DNA of 64,000 nt from Cafeteria roenbergensis (GCA_008330645.1 VLTN01000047.1:186001-250000), one strand, 5' to 3'. Positions 31,668-43,100 are shown, numbered from the stretch's first letter. The notes: generated from the letters alone by a model not told the origin. Numbers and translations are program-made.

Positions 31668-32191
31668 CGCGATGGCCGGCTCTCGCGCCCTTCCAGACCC
31701 GGGTCCGAGCTTCCGCGCTGAGGGGGGCGGTCCCCGCGCCTCGGCGGGCGGCTGTCGTGGTGCTTGCTGGCCCCGGCGATGCTTCCGGCTTGGGCAACGA
31801 CCTGCAGAGCACTTGGCCGGGCAAATGATTCTGCTCGCGGCCCGCCTGGCCGGGCGGCAAAAGGGTGGGCTTAAGCCGGGAGGCGCAGAAGGGGGTGCTA
31901 GGCGGGTCGGGCAGCTGGCAAAGTGGGACCCCTGTGCGTGCGCGTCGTGTTGTTGGTTGGCAAAGGGCGGTGGCGGCCTGGGCGAGGACAGAACTGACTG
32001 GAGCAACTGCAGGCAGGCAATGCTTGATGGCCGCGGGCGCACTGGCGGCATGGCCCGCACACTCGACGCCTGGCTCCGCAGTCGCAGCTTCTGGCGAGGC
32101 GTGGGCGCACTCATGCGCTCTCCACACACGTGGGGGACCCGCGAGCCGCACACGAGTTCTGCGCCGTGTGCGGCGGTTTCTGCGGCGGGCC
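31668..32191. other. Gap between two minus-strand genes
   Basis: These 524 bp separate the stop of the exonuclease gene from the chosen start of the longin-like gene. They should hold one 3' UTR and the next promoter and leader. The only open frames are arginine-rich shadows. A short T/G-rich patch occurs near 31945-31965. Confidence 0.4.
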
Positions 32192-33313
32192 TCACGCTTC
32201 GGTCGCAATTGCCGTGGCAAAGGCATGATCGATCGCGCCCGCCTTGAACATGCCCGCAACGATGGCCGACCCCGCCCACGCGTCCACTGCCGCGTACACG
32301 ATCTGGTCCGACGCCAGTGGCAAACGGCCCCAGTTGCTGCGGCTGATCCTGCTCTTCCACGACTTGACCCCGCACCAGTGCTCTGCCAGCCTCGCCAGGC
32401 CGATGGAGTTCACGCGGAGCATGGTGCTGCGCCTGGCCACAGTCTCGGCTACGTGCGGCAGCTCCAGCACGCTGCGCAGCACGCCGTCTTCAGCGGGTGG
32501 CGCCTGCTCCTGCCGCGGCTGCTGCTGCAGCTGCTGCAACCCTCCCGTTGGAAGGCCATCGCCGCGGCGCATTTCGGCAGGGAGCTGCAGCCAGTGCTCT
32601 GGAGACGTGATCTGTCCCAGGTCGTGCTCCGGCCCCAGCAGCCCCGACACCACCAGCACGGTGTGGGCCAGCGAGATGTCGAGCAGCGATTTGCAATGCA
32701 CGCCGTGGTCCTCCACCATGGTGTCAGTGTCCCGCAGCACGCCGACCCCTGCCTTGAGCAGCACAGGCGTCTCGAGCGCAGCCGTCACCAGCCGGGGAGG
32801 GGCCCGCCCTCTGCGCACTGGGCAGAGCAGCACGTCGTCCTCCACCGCAAGCTGCACCAGCGCCGGGCCGTCGTCCGGGCTCAGCCGCAAAAACTGAGGC
32901 GTGTCTTCCGAGTCGAAGCCGACCACCGCTGGCGCGTCGGTGGCCTCAAGCTCGCAGGCCAGCGCCCGGGCGGCGCCGTCAACAGCGTGCGTTCGGCCCT
33001 GCATGGCGAGCGGCTCACGGGGCGCAAGCCAGCACTCGTCCGACGGGACTTGCCCCTCCGTGAGATAGGCACTCGCCGCCTTCTGGGAGAGCAGCCGGCG
33101 CGCGACCCACTCATCCGCTTGGCGATTCGAGTAGGCCATGGTGGCGCGCACCGGCAACCCTGCAGCCTCGCCGTCCGACCCCGCAGCGCTCAGCGGCGCC
33201 GGGTAAGAGCTCGCCTGTTGGAAAATCAGCGGGCTCACGGCCCCCATGCTGCTCGCAGCGCGACGGGGCACGGCGCTCGCCAGCTGCCTCGCGGGAAGAG
33301 CGGCTCTGCGCAT
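32192..33313 (-). CDS. DEDDy 3'-5' exonuclease domain protein, probably mitochondrial, 373 aa
   Basis: I chose ATG 33311-33313 because it starts a typical mitochondrial presequence, MRRAALPARQLASAVPRR, which is rich in Arg and free of acidic residues. The exonuclease fold runs from about residue 110 to 365. Motif I is GFDSED (Asp about 133, Glu about 135). Motif II is KAGVGVLRDTDTM (about 185-197). Motif III is YAAVDAWAGSAI, with Tyr about 338 and Asp about 342. This DEDDy set is the arrangement of WRN-type, EXD2-type and RNase D-type nucleases, which remove nucleotides from DNA or RNA 3' ends using two metal ions. A glutamine-rich loop (LQQLQQQPRQEQ) interrupts the domain. The exact subfamily cannot be fixed by eye; EXD2/WRN-exo-like is the closest in motif style. 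Confidence 0.8.
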   Translation of the reverse strand: MRRAALPARQLASAVPRRAASSMGAVSPLIFQQASSYPAPLSAAGSDGEAAGLPVRATMAYSNRQADEWVARRLLSQKAASAYLTEGQVPSDECWLAPREPLAMQGRTHAVDGAARALACELEATDAPAVVGFDSEDTPQFLRLSPDDGPALVQLAVEDDVLLCPVRRGRAPPRLVTAALETPVLLKAGVGVLRDTDTMVEDHGVHCKSLLDISLAHTVLVVSGLLGPEHDLGQITSPEHWLQLPAEMRRGDGLPTGGLQQLQQQPRQEQAPPAEDGVLRSVLELPHVAETVARRSTMLRVNSIGLARLAEHWCGVKSWKSRISRSNWGRLPLASDQIVYAAVDAWAGSAIVAGMFKAGAIDHAFATAIATEA

Positions 33314-33811
33314 TGCGTCGCCGGCGACACCGCGAAGCTTGCACGAGAGCGGCCGTGTCTGCTGGGGGGGATTGGACCAAAAGCGGCCACGCGCGCTGTG
33401 TTGTCTGAGGCCCTGCTGGGTGCGGCTGCGGTGTGCCGCACACGCATTGGCAGCACCAGGCCGTGCAGAGCCTGCTTCGGCAAGGCGACTATCGGAATTG
33501 ATGTGACTGGCTAGATGAGCACAGGGGGGCAGCGCATCGAATGGCTGGGGGAGGAAGGGTAGCCTGTGCGCCACCCCACGCTCCCTGGACGTGTGAGGGC
33601 ACAGGGGTAGCGGGTGACGAGCGCTGGAGTGGTGGCCAAGGGGCAACGCGACGAATTCCTCGCTCGCGCTTGCCGGGATCACACATCAAGCTCCCGGAGA
33701 GTTCGTCGACCTTTTTGTGTGTAGGTTTCCTTCGATATGGCCAACAACGGCGGGCCTCGGGATCCGGAGCAAAACCCTCGACGACCCAGGGCCCGCTCCG
33801 CAGCGCCAGGC
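33314..33811. other. Gap between MFS transporter and exonuclease genes
   Basis: This 498-bp space should hold the 3' UTR of the MFS gene and the promoter of the exonuclease gene. The segment 33700-33740 is locally AT-richer than its surroundings. No gene is seen. Confidence 0.4.
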
Positions 33812-35857
33812 CTAGGCGGACTTGTTCTCGGACTGGGCTGTGGCTGAGGCGGCCTTGCCCTCCGCGGGCGTGCCCTCCGCGGGCGTGCCCTCCGTGGGCT
33901 TGTCCCCCGCGGCCGTGGTCGCTGCAGCCTCCGCCTCGAGGGCGCGCGCCGTCGCCTGCTGCTCCTCGAAGAACTTGGGGTTCACGGGGCGGACGAGCAG
34001 GTGCGCTGCGGTGGCGGCAACCATCACCCCCGCCATCGTGTGCATCGTGGAGTCGTACAAGAAGGGCGTGGGGTCCGGCGTGCCGGGCGGGCACACCTCC
34101 AGCAGGCTGGAAAGGGTGAGCCTCTTCGCTTCAAGGAGGCGGCCGGCGTCCTCGATCGGGGCGCGGAAGCGATCCGCAAAGGCGGCAGGATCGGCCTTGG
34201 TGAGCAGATCGTCGATGGCGGCAGAGCTTGCGCGCTCGCGCAGCGCCATGAGCGCGCTGGGCCCCGCCATGGCCGCAGCCGTTGAGGCGAGCAGCATCCT
34301 GCCGTGGTTCGCGCCTACGTGCTTGGTGCCGAAGAGGTCCGACTCGTAGGCCGGGAGCAGCGCGTACGTGCCTCCCATGAAGGAGATGGCAAGCGTGCAC
34401 GACGCCGCAAACGTGGCCAGCGCGGCGGTGGAGTTGTTCTCGATGACCTGGGACACAAGCCAGGGGGCGGTGAGGTAGAGCGGGATTGAGCCAGCGGTGA
34501 AGAGGATGAACGTGTTGCGACGGCCCACCTTGTCAGAGAAGGCGGCCCAGCCGAGGCGACCGGCGAGGTTTCCCGCCGACAGCAGGAGGAGGAACGTGGA
34601 CGCAAAGCCGGCCGTGGCGGCGCCAGACGAGACGAAGACGTCCCGAACGAGCGGCTTGGCGACGGACAGGAGCGCGATGCCGCCGGCTGCCACCGCGAAG
34701 AAGGTGGTGCCGAGCATCCAGAACTGGGGCGTGCGCAGCACAGTGGCGGGGTTCACATTGCCCAGAGGCGCCGCGGTGGCGCCTGCAGCGGGAGCGGGCT
34801 TGGAATCGCTCCCCGCGGCGCCGGCGGCGTCGGCGCCGGGCGCCTTGTCAAACTGGGCAGGGTCGAAGCCGCGCCAGGGGGTCCGAATGGCGAGCGCTGA
34901 TGCCGCCATGATGGCGCCGTAGGCCCCGCCAAACACGGCTAGCGACTCTGCCACTCCTGTGGTGCCGGTTCCCACGTAGTAGTAGCCCGCATCGAGCGTT
35001 GCAAGGCCGGCCTCGGCAAGCGAGGCGGACGTTGCTTCCACCACCTCGCGGAGCTTGCCGCCGGCCTCGCTCACGAATGTGAGGCCGTCCTTTTCCACCA
35101 AGGCGGTCGTTGACGGGCTTCCGGCGAACTCTGGCGGCTGCTGGAACTTGGCCATGAGCCACTGCGCGGCTGGCGCGAAAACGAGCGCGCCGCTGCCAAA
35201 TCCGGCAATCGTCACGCCGGACGCGAGGCCACGCCGGTCGGGGAACCACGAAATCAGTGTCTGGATGGGCGGGGTGTACCCAAGGCCCACGCCAGTTCCG
35301 CCCAGCACGCCGTAGCCCAAGTACAGCAGCGGCAAGCTGTGCATTGCGACACCGAGCGCTGACAGGCCCAAGCCGCCCGAGAAGCACGCCGCCGCAATCA
35401 TCATGGACGCGCGAGGCCCAATGTTTGCAAGCCATGGCCCGGCCACCGCAGCAGCCACGCCTTGTGCGGCGAAAACGAGCGAGATGGGCAGGGTTGCCTG
35501 CGCCAGCGACCAGTCCGCGGCGGACGCTGCAACGACGCCCAGCTCACGCGTCAGCGGGCTCGACATGACTGACCATGCATACGGGTGACCAATGCACATG
35601 TGGGTGAGGAAGGCGGGCGCCATCATCGCCCAGCGCACGCCTGGCCCGCTCGCCGACGCCCGCTCCTTGTCGCCACCAAACACGGCGACGAGCCTGGCGG
35701 TGACCCGCTCCATGAGGCCCTGAACTGGCTCGGCGGTTGTCTGCTGAGGTCCTTTGTCCTCCTCGCCGCCGGATTGGGCAGCCATTCCGCGCGCCAAGAA
35801 GGCTGGGCCAGCGGCAACCCTGCGGGAAGCGGAAGGCCGCCACTTGCCGCCAGTCAT
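33812..35857 (-). CDS. MFS transporter, oxalate/formate antiporter (OFA) type, 681 aa
   Basis: The frame ends at TAG 33812-33814. The start was set at ATG 35855-35857, but the frame is open to 36259. The text just upstream (ARFSTGKAAARALRG) looks like a mitochondrial-type presequence, so the true start or a first exon may lie further out. ATG 35783-35785 is another choice. The transporter begins APAFLTHMCIGHPYAWSV, the signature of OFA-family members. It then has GTGVGLGYTPPIQTLISWFPDRRGLASG with the GxxxD/RRG loop 2-3 motif. After a long central loop, the second half starts NPATVLRTPQFWMLG and contains SDKVGRRNTF. Twelve membrane segments are plausible. The C-terminal tail (about 70 residues) is Ala/Glu-rich with a GTPAE repeat. 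Substrates of OFA carriers are small carboxylates; the substrate here is unknown. Confidence 0.85.
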   Translation of the reverse strand: MTGGKWRPSASRRVAAGPAFLARGMAAQSGGEEDKGPQQTTAEPVQGLMERVTARLVAVFGGDKERASASGPGVRWAMMAPAFLTHMCIGHPYAWSVMSSPLTRELGVVAASAADWSLAQATLPISLVFAAQGVAAAVAGPWLANIGPRASMMIAAACFSGGLGLSALGVAMHSLPLLYLGYGVLGGTGVGLGYTPPIQTLISWFPDRRGLASGVTIAGFGSGALVFAPAAQWLMAKFQQPPEFAGSPSTTALVEKDGLTFVSEAGGKLREVVEATSASLAEAGLATLDAGYYYVGTGTTGVAESLAVFGGAYGAIMAASALAIRTPWRGFDPAQFDKAPGADAAGAAGSDSKPAPAAGATAAPLGNVNPATVLRTPQFWMLGTTFFAVAAGGIALLSVAKPLVRDVFVSSGAATAGFASTFLLLLSAGNLAGRLGWAAFSDKVGRRNTFILFTAGSIPLYLTAPWLVSQVIENNSTAALATFAASCTLAISFMGGTYALLPAYESDLFGTKHVGANHGRMLLASTAAAMAGPSALMALRERASSAAIDDLLTKADPAAFADRFRAPIEDAGRLLEAKRLTLSSLLEVCPPGTPDPTPFLYDSTMHTMAGVMVAATAAHLLVRPVNPKFFEEQQATARALEAEAAATTAAGDKPTEGTPAEGTPAEGKAASATAQSENKSA

Positions 35858-37332
35858 GCCGCGAAGAGCCCGCGCCGCAGCCTTTCCCGTGGAGAAGCGG
35901 GCCGCGGGCACACTGAGGGACTCGGCACCTGCGAAGGAACCATCGCGGGCGGAGCCAGAGCGAGCGCGCCAGGCCCGCGGGCGGCTGCTGTTGCTCGCGG
36001 GCGCCTCCAAGCCGCGCGCGTGCGGATCCCATAACGCCGCAGCCCTCCAATGGCGCCCCGCCGTCGGAGAGACCTCGCGTCTGTAGACTGCCGTTGGAAT
36101 GCCGACCGTTGCGGCGGGCGCCCGAGCAGATGCGGCGGGCGGAAAGCAGGCCGCAACCGGCCGCGGGTCACTCCCTGGGCGCGTCACGGCCCCACCCTGC
36201 CCTGCGCGCACAAGCCAAGCCAATTGCCCGCGACACGGGCGATTCGCGGTGACGCCCATGGCTCACGGACAAACACATGCCGCGCGGCGGAGCGCATGTC
36301 CCTCCGGCACCGGCCGGCTGTGGCGGGCAAGCAGCAAGCCGGCGGAACAGAGCTCGCAGCGTTCGCGAGCCCTTGGCACCGCAGTTCACCGTCCGACGGT
36401 TCGCCAGGGCCCACCGGCCCAGCGCACTCCACCAGGTCCCGCCCATGCGCTTGTGTCGCGCATCGCTTGCCTTCCGCGCCATTGCCTCCCGGGCCGGGCC
36501 GAGCCCGCGCGCGATCGCGCCGCCAGCTGACCCAGACAGGCTGCGGCTGGCAACGCCTGGCTTCCCTCCGCCTGGAAATTGCCGTTTGACGCGGAGCGCT
36601 GCGCCAAAAGGCTCCGCAGGGCTCAGGGACAACGCACTTGCACGCTTCGGTAGCACGCCACGCTCGCCGAATCAGCTGCTTGAAGTCTGCGCGACGCTGG
36701 ACGAAACCGGTCACCAACCTGCCCGAGCTCGAACACCCAACAGTGGGATTGGCTCTTTCTTTGCGGGCCATGCTTCAGAATGACAATCGAGGGGGCACCG
36801 TGCGGCTGTTTCATGACGGGCACGCTGACCAGCTTGAGTTCGTCGCGTTGCGACGCATGCCAGGGAGCGAGTTCATGTGGCCGAGACGGGAGCAACCGAA
36901 ACCCCACACAATCGTGTCCTGATGCGCTGGGCAGACGTGCGCCCCGCTCTCCCCCCCCCCCCAGGCAACGGGTTCGCGTTTCGGGCCGCGAGTTGTTCGC
37001 GAGCAGCCAGGTGGCAGGGAGACGCTCTCCATTGCGGCGTTCCAGACGCTCTCTCACCGCACTTTTGTCTGCATGCCTCGACCCCACACACGGCAGGAGC
37101 TCCAGCATCCCGGAGAATGTCGCGGGCCTCACGACGGCAACAGACGCGGCCGACCGGCTCAGGACGAGGAGGCAGTCGCACGGCAGGGTGGGAGCTGCAG
37201 AGCCATTGCTCGCGGTCGCGTTCGCACCACAGCTCCGGCATTTCGTCGAGCCCTCAGCCCGCAAGGGCGGCGCGGGGCTGACCCTGCAGCGGCGAGAGAG
37301 GAGGAGAGCGAGCGCGCGCTCTTGCCTCCCCG
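35858..37332. other. Divergent intergenic region, MFS / GT4
   Basis: This is the largest gene-poor stretch, about 1.1-1.5 kb depending on the true MFS start. It should hold the N-terminal extension or first exon and promoter of the MFS gene and the promoter of the GT4 gene. A 12-base C run lies at 36951-36962. Frames on both strands here are Arg/Ala/Pro-rich with no recognisable domain, so none is called. I found no tRNA-like structure. Confidence 0.4.
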
Positions 37333-39936
37333 ATGCCTGCGATGCCGCGCCGAGCCGGTGCCGTCGCATGGGCGCTCTTTTCTGCGGCCGTGGCAATGGG
37401 CGCAATTTTGCACCCCAACGCTGTCCCGCGAGTGTCCGACAAGCCCCAGGTGCGGATTGCAGGCAGGGACGACGGCACCGTTGCCACGTTTCGGGCTCTG
37501 GGTCCAGACGGCAAGGCCACAGGCCACTCCCAGCCTGTGACGGTGACGGCCGCTGCCCGCACCAACGCATCCGGTTGCTACATGAGCCTGAGGGCCACAA
37601 TTTGGTCGGCAGCGGTGAACCAGGCGATCGCCAGCTTGCAACCTGGGATCAGCGCTGTCTCGTGGCTGCGCGCGGACATGCAACCCCTCCTCGGCAGCTG
37701 CTCGGCCCAGGCCGTCGTCTGGTGTCCCCGGACCGTGGCCGCGGCGTTTGGCTGGGCCCCGGTGGCGGTGGGCATCCCGCCCCCCGAAAACGATGACGAC
37801 CACGTCCTTCATGGCTTGGTTCCTGTTGCCTCGGACGAGAGCATGTTTGAGGCCGTTCGCGTGGAGGCCCCGCGCTTGAGCTCGGTGCAGCAGGCCCTCG
37901 CGTCTCGGCACCGCGCGAGGTTTGGCGGGGCCAGCCCGCTTGGCGACTTGGCGCCCCTGCTGGATGCGTACATGTGGGGCAGCGCACAGATGGCACCGCG
38001 ATGGGGCCAAGGACGAGGCGCTGAGTCGAGCGCCGCCCAACAGCCAAGCGCGAGCCCGCCTTCTCGTCGGCCCAAGGTGTGCTTCTGGGGCACTTTCAGC
38101 ATGAATGGCGTGACCACTGGCTGGGCGAGCATCGTTCGTGGGTGGAACGAGCTCCACGCCCGCCAGCAGGCCGGCTCAGCAAGCGAGCAAGGTGTCGTCG
38201 TCCCGATCGCGCGAGTAATTGCTGCGACCTTCCGCGACCTGGCGGCGCTGGAGCTGTTTCGAGACGCGGGCGCCGAAGTAGCAGACTGTGGCCGGGCTAC
38301 ACGCACGTGGGTGGGACCGATGCATCCTGAGAGCGACGTGCAAGAGAGCTTGCGCCTCCACGCCACGCTTGTGGGGCCTGAGCTCTCAGAGTGGTGGCAG
38401 TCCCAGTTTGGCGTCAACGGCTCGACGGCGCACCGCAGAGTCCACAAGAGCACCTTGGGCCCGGGAATCGACGAGTTGGACATGTCCGCGTTTGGCCCGA
38501 ACTGGCCTGACGGGTCGGCAGAGGCGGTTTTGCGCAACGCACTGCGACGCCTCTGCACCTGGAATTTCCACGGTCGCCCGTGGCGCATGAACCAGCCAGT
38601 CTCTCCCCGTGCCGACGGTGAGCCAGGGAGAATGCGCCTGCCGCTTGGCGCGTCCCTCTGGCCAGGCATGGGCCGCGATGCCAACCTGCTGAGAATGTGC
38701 GAACAGAACCACCCCTGGCTGGAGCAGTACGTGGGCTGGCTGCTGCGGGGACAGGCGATGGCGGCGACGGCGCTGGCTGGGTGTGATGTGCTTGTGTCGA
38801 CGTCAGACGCCGGGCAGGACTCCGCGTACTTTGCTGTAAGCGCCTCGCTGGCCGGAGTGCGCGCCAGTGTTGTGGATGCCATCTCCGTGACAAGGCACAC
38901 GGACAACGAGCGTCGCCGCATGTGCGACACGGCCGCCACGGCGCTCGTGTCCTGGTCGGGCCTGACGCGGGACCTGACCGCGACTCGGTGCGCGGTGCTG
39001 GGCGTGCCCGTGTGCCGTGCGGGCAGCACTGTGCTTGGCTGGAGCGGCCCGTCGGCGCGAGAGACAGCGTCGGCGATGGTGTCGTCGGGGCGGCCCATTC
39101 TCGGGCTCGATCCTGGTCTGTTCGTTGGGCTCGCGCCCGATGACCTGGGGTCCTGCGATGTGCCGACGCGGCACAACAGCGTGGCAATGCCGGCGGTGAT
39201 TCTTCCCGTCGGGATTCCCCCCGTGCCTGTGCTGCGGAATGCCACGGCGCGTGGCCTGGCGTCGCCGCGACGAGTCGGGTTCGTCGGAAGGATCGCCTCC
39301 GAAAAGAGCGTTGCTCTCGCCGTCCTGGGCGTTGCTGCGGCGCTGCGGCCGAGCGACCCGCCAACGGAGATGCTGATCATTGGGAAAGGAAGCCTAGCCT
39401 GGCAGCTGCAGAACATGGTGGACCGCAAGCAGCTGTTCCGGCCTCCCCACTCGTTCCGCATGACCGGCTTGCTCACTGGAAGGCAGCTCGCAGAAGCCAT
39501 CGCCTCCCTGGACGCCATGGTGTTCACTTCGTTGCGGTTCGAGTCGGAGACCTTCGGGCTGGTCCCGCTGGAGGCGATGGCTGCGGGTGTGCCGGTGGTG
39601 GCGTACGGCACCGGCGGTTCGTCAGACTTTATTGTAAACGGCTCGACGGCTGTCGTCCCAGCCGCTCCGGACGCAGAAAGCCTCGCCCGTGCGGTGCGAG
39701 TGGCGCTGTCCCCCGAGGGCGAGCAAATCGCGGCCACGGCCAAAGCCGTCGCTGACTCCGCGCTGAGCGAGGAGCGGGCCGCCGTGAAGTGGGCCCGGTT
39801 CCTTGGCTGCCTGGCCGGCTGCCCTGAGGGGGGCATGGAGGGCTTTGTTGCGCTGACCGAGGCCGGAGCCGCGTCACCCGCTTTGGTGGCACACCGCGCT
39901 TGCGCGAGGGAGTGCGCCATGCATCAGTCTGGATAG
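37333..39936 (+). CDS. GT4-type glycosyltransferase with signal peptide/anchor, 867 aa
   Basis: Single-exon frame from ATG 37333 to TAG. Another ATG follows three codons later. The N-terminus has basic residues, then a hydrophobic stretch (AVAWALFSAAVAMGAIL, about residues 10-27), which acts as a signal peptide or a type II Golgi anchor. The C-terminal half is a GT-B fold of family GT4. RRVGFVGRIASEKSVALAV (about 650-668) starts the nucleotide-sugar half. EMLIIGKGSL and the EX7E motif in ESETFGLVPLEAMAAGVP (Glu about 739 and 747) follow, then GGSSDFIVNGSTA. The N-terminal half carries FWGTFSMNGVTTGWASI, a phosphate-loop-like start of the acceptor half. Several N-x-S/T sequons fit a lumenal protein. 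The sugar donor and acceptor are unknown. It probably modifies glycoproteins or polysaccharide in the ER or Golgi. Confidence 0.85.
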   Translation: MPAMPRRAGAVAWALFSAAVAMGAILHPNAVPRVSDKPQVRIAGRDDGTVATFRALGPDGKATGHSQPVTVTAAARTNASGCYMSLRATIWSAAVNQAIASLQPGISAVSWLRADMQPLLGSCSAQAVVWCPRTVAAAFGWAPVAVGIPPPENDDDHVLHGLVPVASDESMFEAVRVEAPRLSSVQQALASRHRARFGGASPLGDLAPLLDAYMWGSAQMAPRWGQGRGAESSAAQQPSASPPSRRPKVCFWGTFSMNGVTTGWASIVRGWNELHARQQAGSASEQGVVVPIARVIAATFRDLAALELFRDAGAEVADCGRATRTWVGPMHPESDVQESLRLHATLVGPELSEWWQSQFGVNGSTAHRRVHKSTLGPGIDELDMSAFGPNWPDGSAEAVLRNALRRLCTWNFHGRPWRMNQPVSPRADGEPGRMRLPLGASLWPGMGRDANLLRMCEQNHPWLEQYVGWLLRGQAMAATALAGCDVLVSTSDAGQDSAYFAVSASLAGVRASVVDAISVTRHTDNERRRMCDTAATALVSWSGLTRDLTATRCAVLGVPVCRAGSTVLGWSGPSARETASAMVSSGRPILGLDPGLFVGLAPDDLGSCDVPTRHNSVAMPAVILPVGIPPVPVLRNATARGLASPRRVGFVGRIASEKSVALAVLGVAAALRPSDPPTEMLIIGKGSLAWQLQNMVDRKQLFRPPHSFRMTGLLTGRQLAEAIASLDAMVFTSLRFESETFGLVPLEAMAAGVPVVAYGTGGSSDFIVNGSTAVVPAAPDAESLARAVRVALSPEGEQIAATAKAVADSALSEERAAVKWARFLGCLAGCPEGGMEGFVALTEAGAASPALVAHRACARECAMHQSG

Positions 39937-40156
39937 CGTGGGAGTGTGGGCGTTTGCGTGTGCGTGGCCGCAGCGCGGGAGGCCGTCAGGAGCATGATGC
40001 GGTCGCTTCTCGGGTGTCCTCGCGGGCGCCAACGCTGCGGGAACCAAGGCACGCTCCGTTGAGGAAGGCACACACAACACAGAAGCTGCTTGCGACCTCC
40101 CCCCCGGCGTGCCCAGCGTCGCATAGAAGAGCCGCGCGCTCGCGGATCACTGTGCC

Positions 40157-43100
40157 TCAAGAAGATGGCGATGAGGCCGCGCGAGACCGTGCCACCAGCA
40201 TGGCCACAAGCCCAGCGGCCCCGGCAGCGACAGCAAGGCCGCCGGCCACCCACGCTGCAGTTTCCGCCGTAACGGACGGAGCGTCCTTGGAGCCAGTGTC
40301 GCTCTTGCTCGCATCGTGCGCGGACGTCGAAGCTCCAAAGGTTCCCGGCCCGACTGAGAGGCTGGACTGGCGCTGCAGCGCGGCCGAGCCAGGCGACCAG
40401 GGCCCCGTGACGACCTCTCGGCGCCACTGGAAGCGCTCCCCGTGCACGAAGCGGAGCAGCGGCAGAGCAGCCGAGTCCGGGCGGAGCGTGATGATCTTCG
40501 TCTGGCCGTTGAGGATCTCGCCGAGCGTCACGGTGACCGGAGTCCGCTCGGGGAGGCGAGAGGTCACGTAGAGGACGTCATCCAGCGTGGGAACGGGGGT
40601 CTCGTTGATCTTGAGGACCCAGTACGCCTGGCCGAGCTGGGCAGAGGCCTCCGACCCGCTCTCAGTGAAGCAGCAAACGACGCCGGCGGGAAGCCGTGCC
40701 TCCACGTCCACGCGTTCAACGCCATCCGCCTGAGCCTTGCCGCGGGCGGACGGCACTGCCTGGAGGCCGGAGCCCTGCATGGCGATCGCGGCTCGCTCTG
40801 CAGCCGGGGCCTTGTGGGGCGTGGACGCGCCGTTGTTCCAGGCGGACGCTGCGGCGGACGAGCGGTGGGGCGGCACGCCTACCCAGGGGACGCCGCTGCG
40901 CCGCAGGAGGCCGACGTCGGGGGGGGTCATGGTCATCCCCTGCCACTGCACCACGACCTTGGACGCGCCGCGGACCTCGACGGGATCGGTGCGCGCTGTC
41001 ACGCACACCTCGCGGCCATCGCGGAGAACGCGCAGGCGGACCGAGCTGCGAAGCCTGCAGCGCAGAATGACGTCGGCGGCGCTGCGGATGGGGAGGGGCT
41101 CGGTGAGGTCGTCCTTGTAGGTGGGGCGCGGGGGCGAGGCGCTGGCCATCCCCAGGGCGGCCAGCACGCTGCGGGCCAACGTCGGCTCGGCGGAGGCGGC
41201 CGCCGTGACGGCGCGCTTGGTCGCGGCTTCGCCGTCTTCGCTGGCAGAGTCGCTGTCGCCGATCATCATGGACGTTGGGTCGTCGTCCGGCTCGGGCCAC
41301 GAGTCTGGGAGCACCTCGAGGAGCACGTCCCGCTCGCGCAGGCCGAAGCGCTCCCCAGCAGCAGAGCCAGCGACGACCTGGGCCACAACGATGACCTCCG
41401 ACTCAACGGTGTTGTTCATGAGGGCGGCGGCGCGGCGGGCGGGCATGCCGAGGGCTGCCTGCGCGTCGGCGAGCGCCACGAACTCCAGCTGCACTCCCAG
41501 GTCGCTGAGCGTGGCGGAGGTGCCCTCCTTGATGCGGCGGATGACGCGAGTGACGGGCTCCTTGAGCCACTCGGCCGACACAGCCAGCGGGGAGTCGCCG
41601 CCGACCTCGGAGATCATCGCTACAATCTCGCCCTTGGCGTTGACTGCGATGCCGGGCTCGGACATGACGCCGTACCCGACGGTGTTGACGATGCGGTAGG
41701 CTTCGAAGGCCTGGCCGGCGTACTCGGGCAGGGCGGTGGCAACGTTTTGCGCGGCCTGGAAGACGTCGTCCTGCGCTGCGTTCACGCCGCCAGTCTCGTC
41801 GAGAGAGAGGAACCAGACGGCGTCCTTGGCGCCGGCCTTTTTGGCCGCCTTGCGCTCCAGGGTCATGTCGCGCAGGCCAACGTCGTCGCTGCCAAAGTGG
41901 ACGGCCTTGATTGCGTCAGCCAGGCGCAGGCCGCCGCTCTCGGAGCGGCCGCTGAGGTCGGCCTGGATGAGCGCAAAGGTGGAGGAGGGGCTGACGAAGA
42001 GGACGCGCGCGGGCACGCGAGCAACGCCCATCACGACGTGCACGATGGCCATGAACACGGGAACGATGGCGCGGTCCACCAGCACGATGCCGAGGTCGCT
42101 GTCCACCACAACGCCGCGGCCGTGGCTGACGTTGCCCGCCGCGGCACTGCCCATGCCCATCATGGCCTCGAGGCCCCCGGTTTCGACGCCGTCGATTTGA
42201 AGCGGAAGGCGGCACTCGATACCGACCAGGGCCATGGCGGCGTCCTGCACGGGCTTGGGCGCCTTCTCGAGGCTGGCCAGGCGCTGCTCCCGGATTGCCT
42301 CGGCCATTGCCTTGGAGTCCTCTGCCGTGGCGCGCTGGGCCGGGCGGCCGCGGGCCTTGGACGCGCCGGCCATCGCAGCCTGCGCCTGCGCCATGATGGC
42401 GTCCACCATGGCGCCGATGCCGTCCTCCCCGTCATCCTGGGACTGAACGCCAGCCTGGTCCAGGGCCTTGCGCAGCGCCCCCTCGAGCTCCGCGCGGGCG
42501 GCGGGCCCGCCCTTGGTCGCGGCGGTGGCGAGGAGCGCTCCAGGATCGAACTCAAAGTCGATGTCCTCGCCCTCCTCCTCGTCCTCCTCGTCCTCCTCCT
42601 CGTCCGCATCGCCGCTGGCGGGGACTCCGTCCTCGCCATCGAGGCTGCCCCCATCTCCCTCGTCGCCCGGGCTGGAGCCAGTTGCCTCGCCGCCGTCGTC
42701 GACGTCGCCACCCTCGCTACCGTCGTCTGGGACGCCGTCAGCGAGGCCGCCGCCTCCAAGCGCCTCCGGGCTGAGGTCGTAGTCGCCTAGCGCGTCAGTC
42801 ACGGCCTCCATCACGAGGGCTCGCGCTGCCGCGGGGAGCACGGGGCCCGTGCCAGGAAGGCTTGCCGCGTCGTCATCGGTGGCCGACACAGGGACCTCGG
42901 CCTCGCCGTCGGCTCCCGCGATGGCGAGCTGGAGCGAAGGCATGGCGGTCTCGAGCCAGCGAGACGGCGAGTCGCCCTCGGCCGCGCAGTCGTCAGCCAC
43001 GTGCCTGGAGAGGATGCGCGCCGGATGGAAGCGGCGGGTCATGTAGCACACAACGGAGCGGCGCGCGCCTGCAGGGCTGTGCAGGTCTGAGACGGTGACG

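Noticed and set aside
36260-37332. Several 100-300-codon frames in the MFS/GT4 spacer
   Set aside because: They overlap one another on both strands, have Arg/Ala-rich shadow composition and show no domain.
40442-42790. 782-codon plus-strand frame opposite the Nma111-like gene
   Set aside because: It is His/Gly/Val-rich shadow text with no domain, while the opposite strand has a protease with clear motifs.
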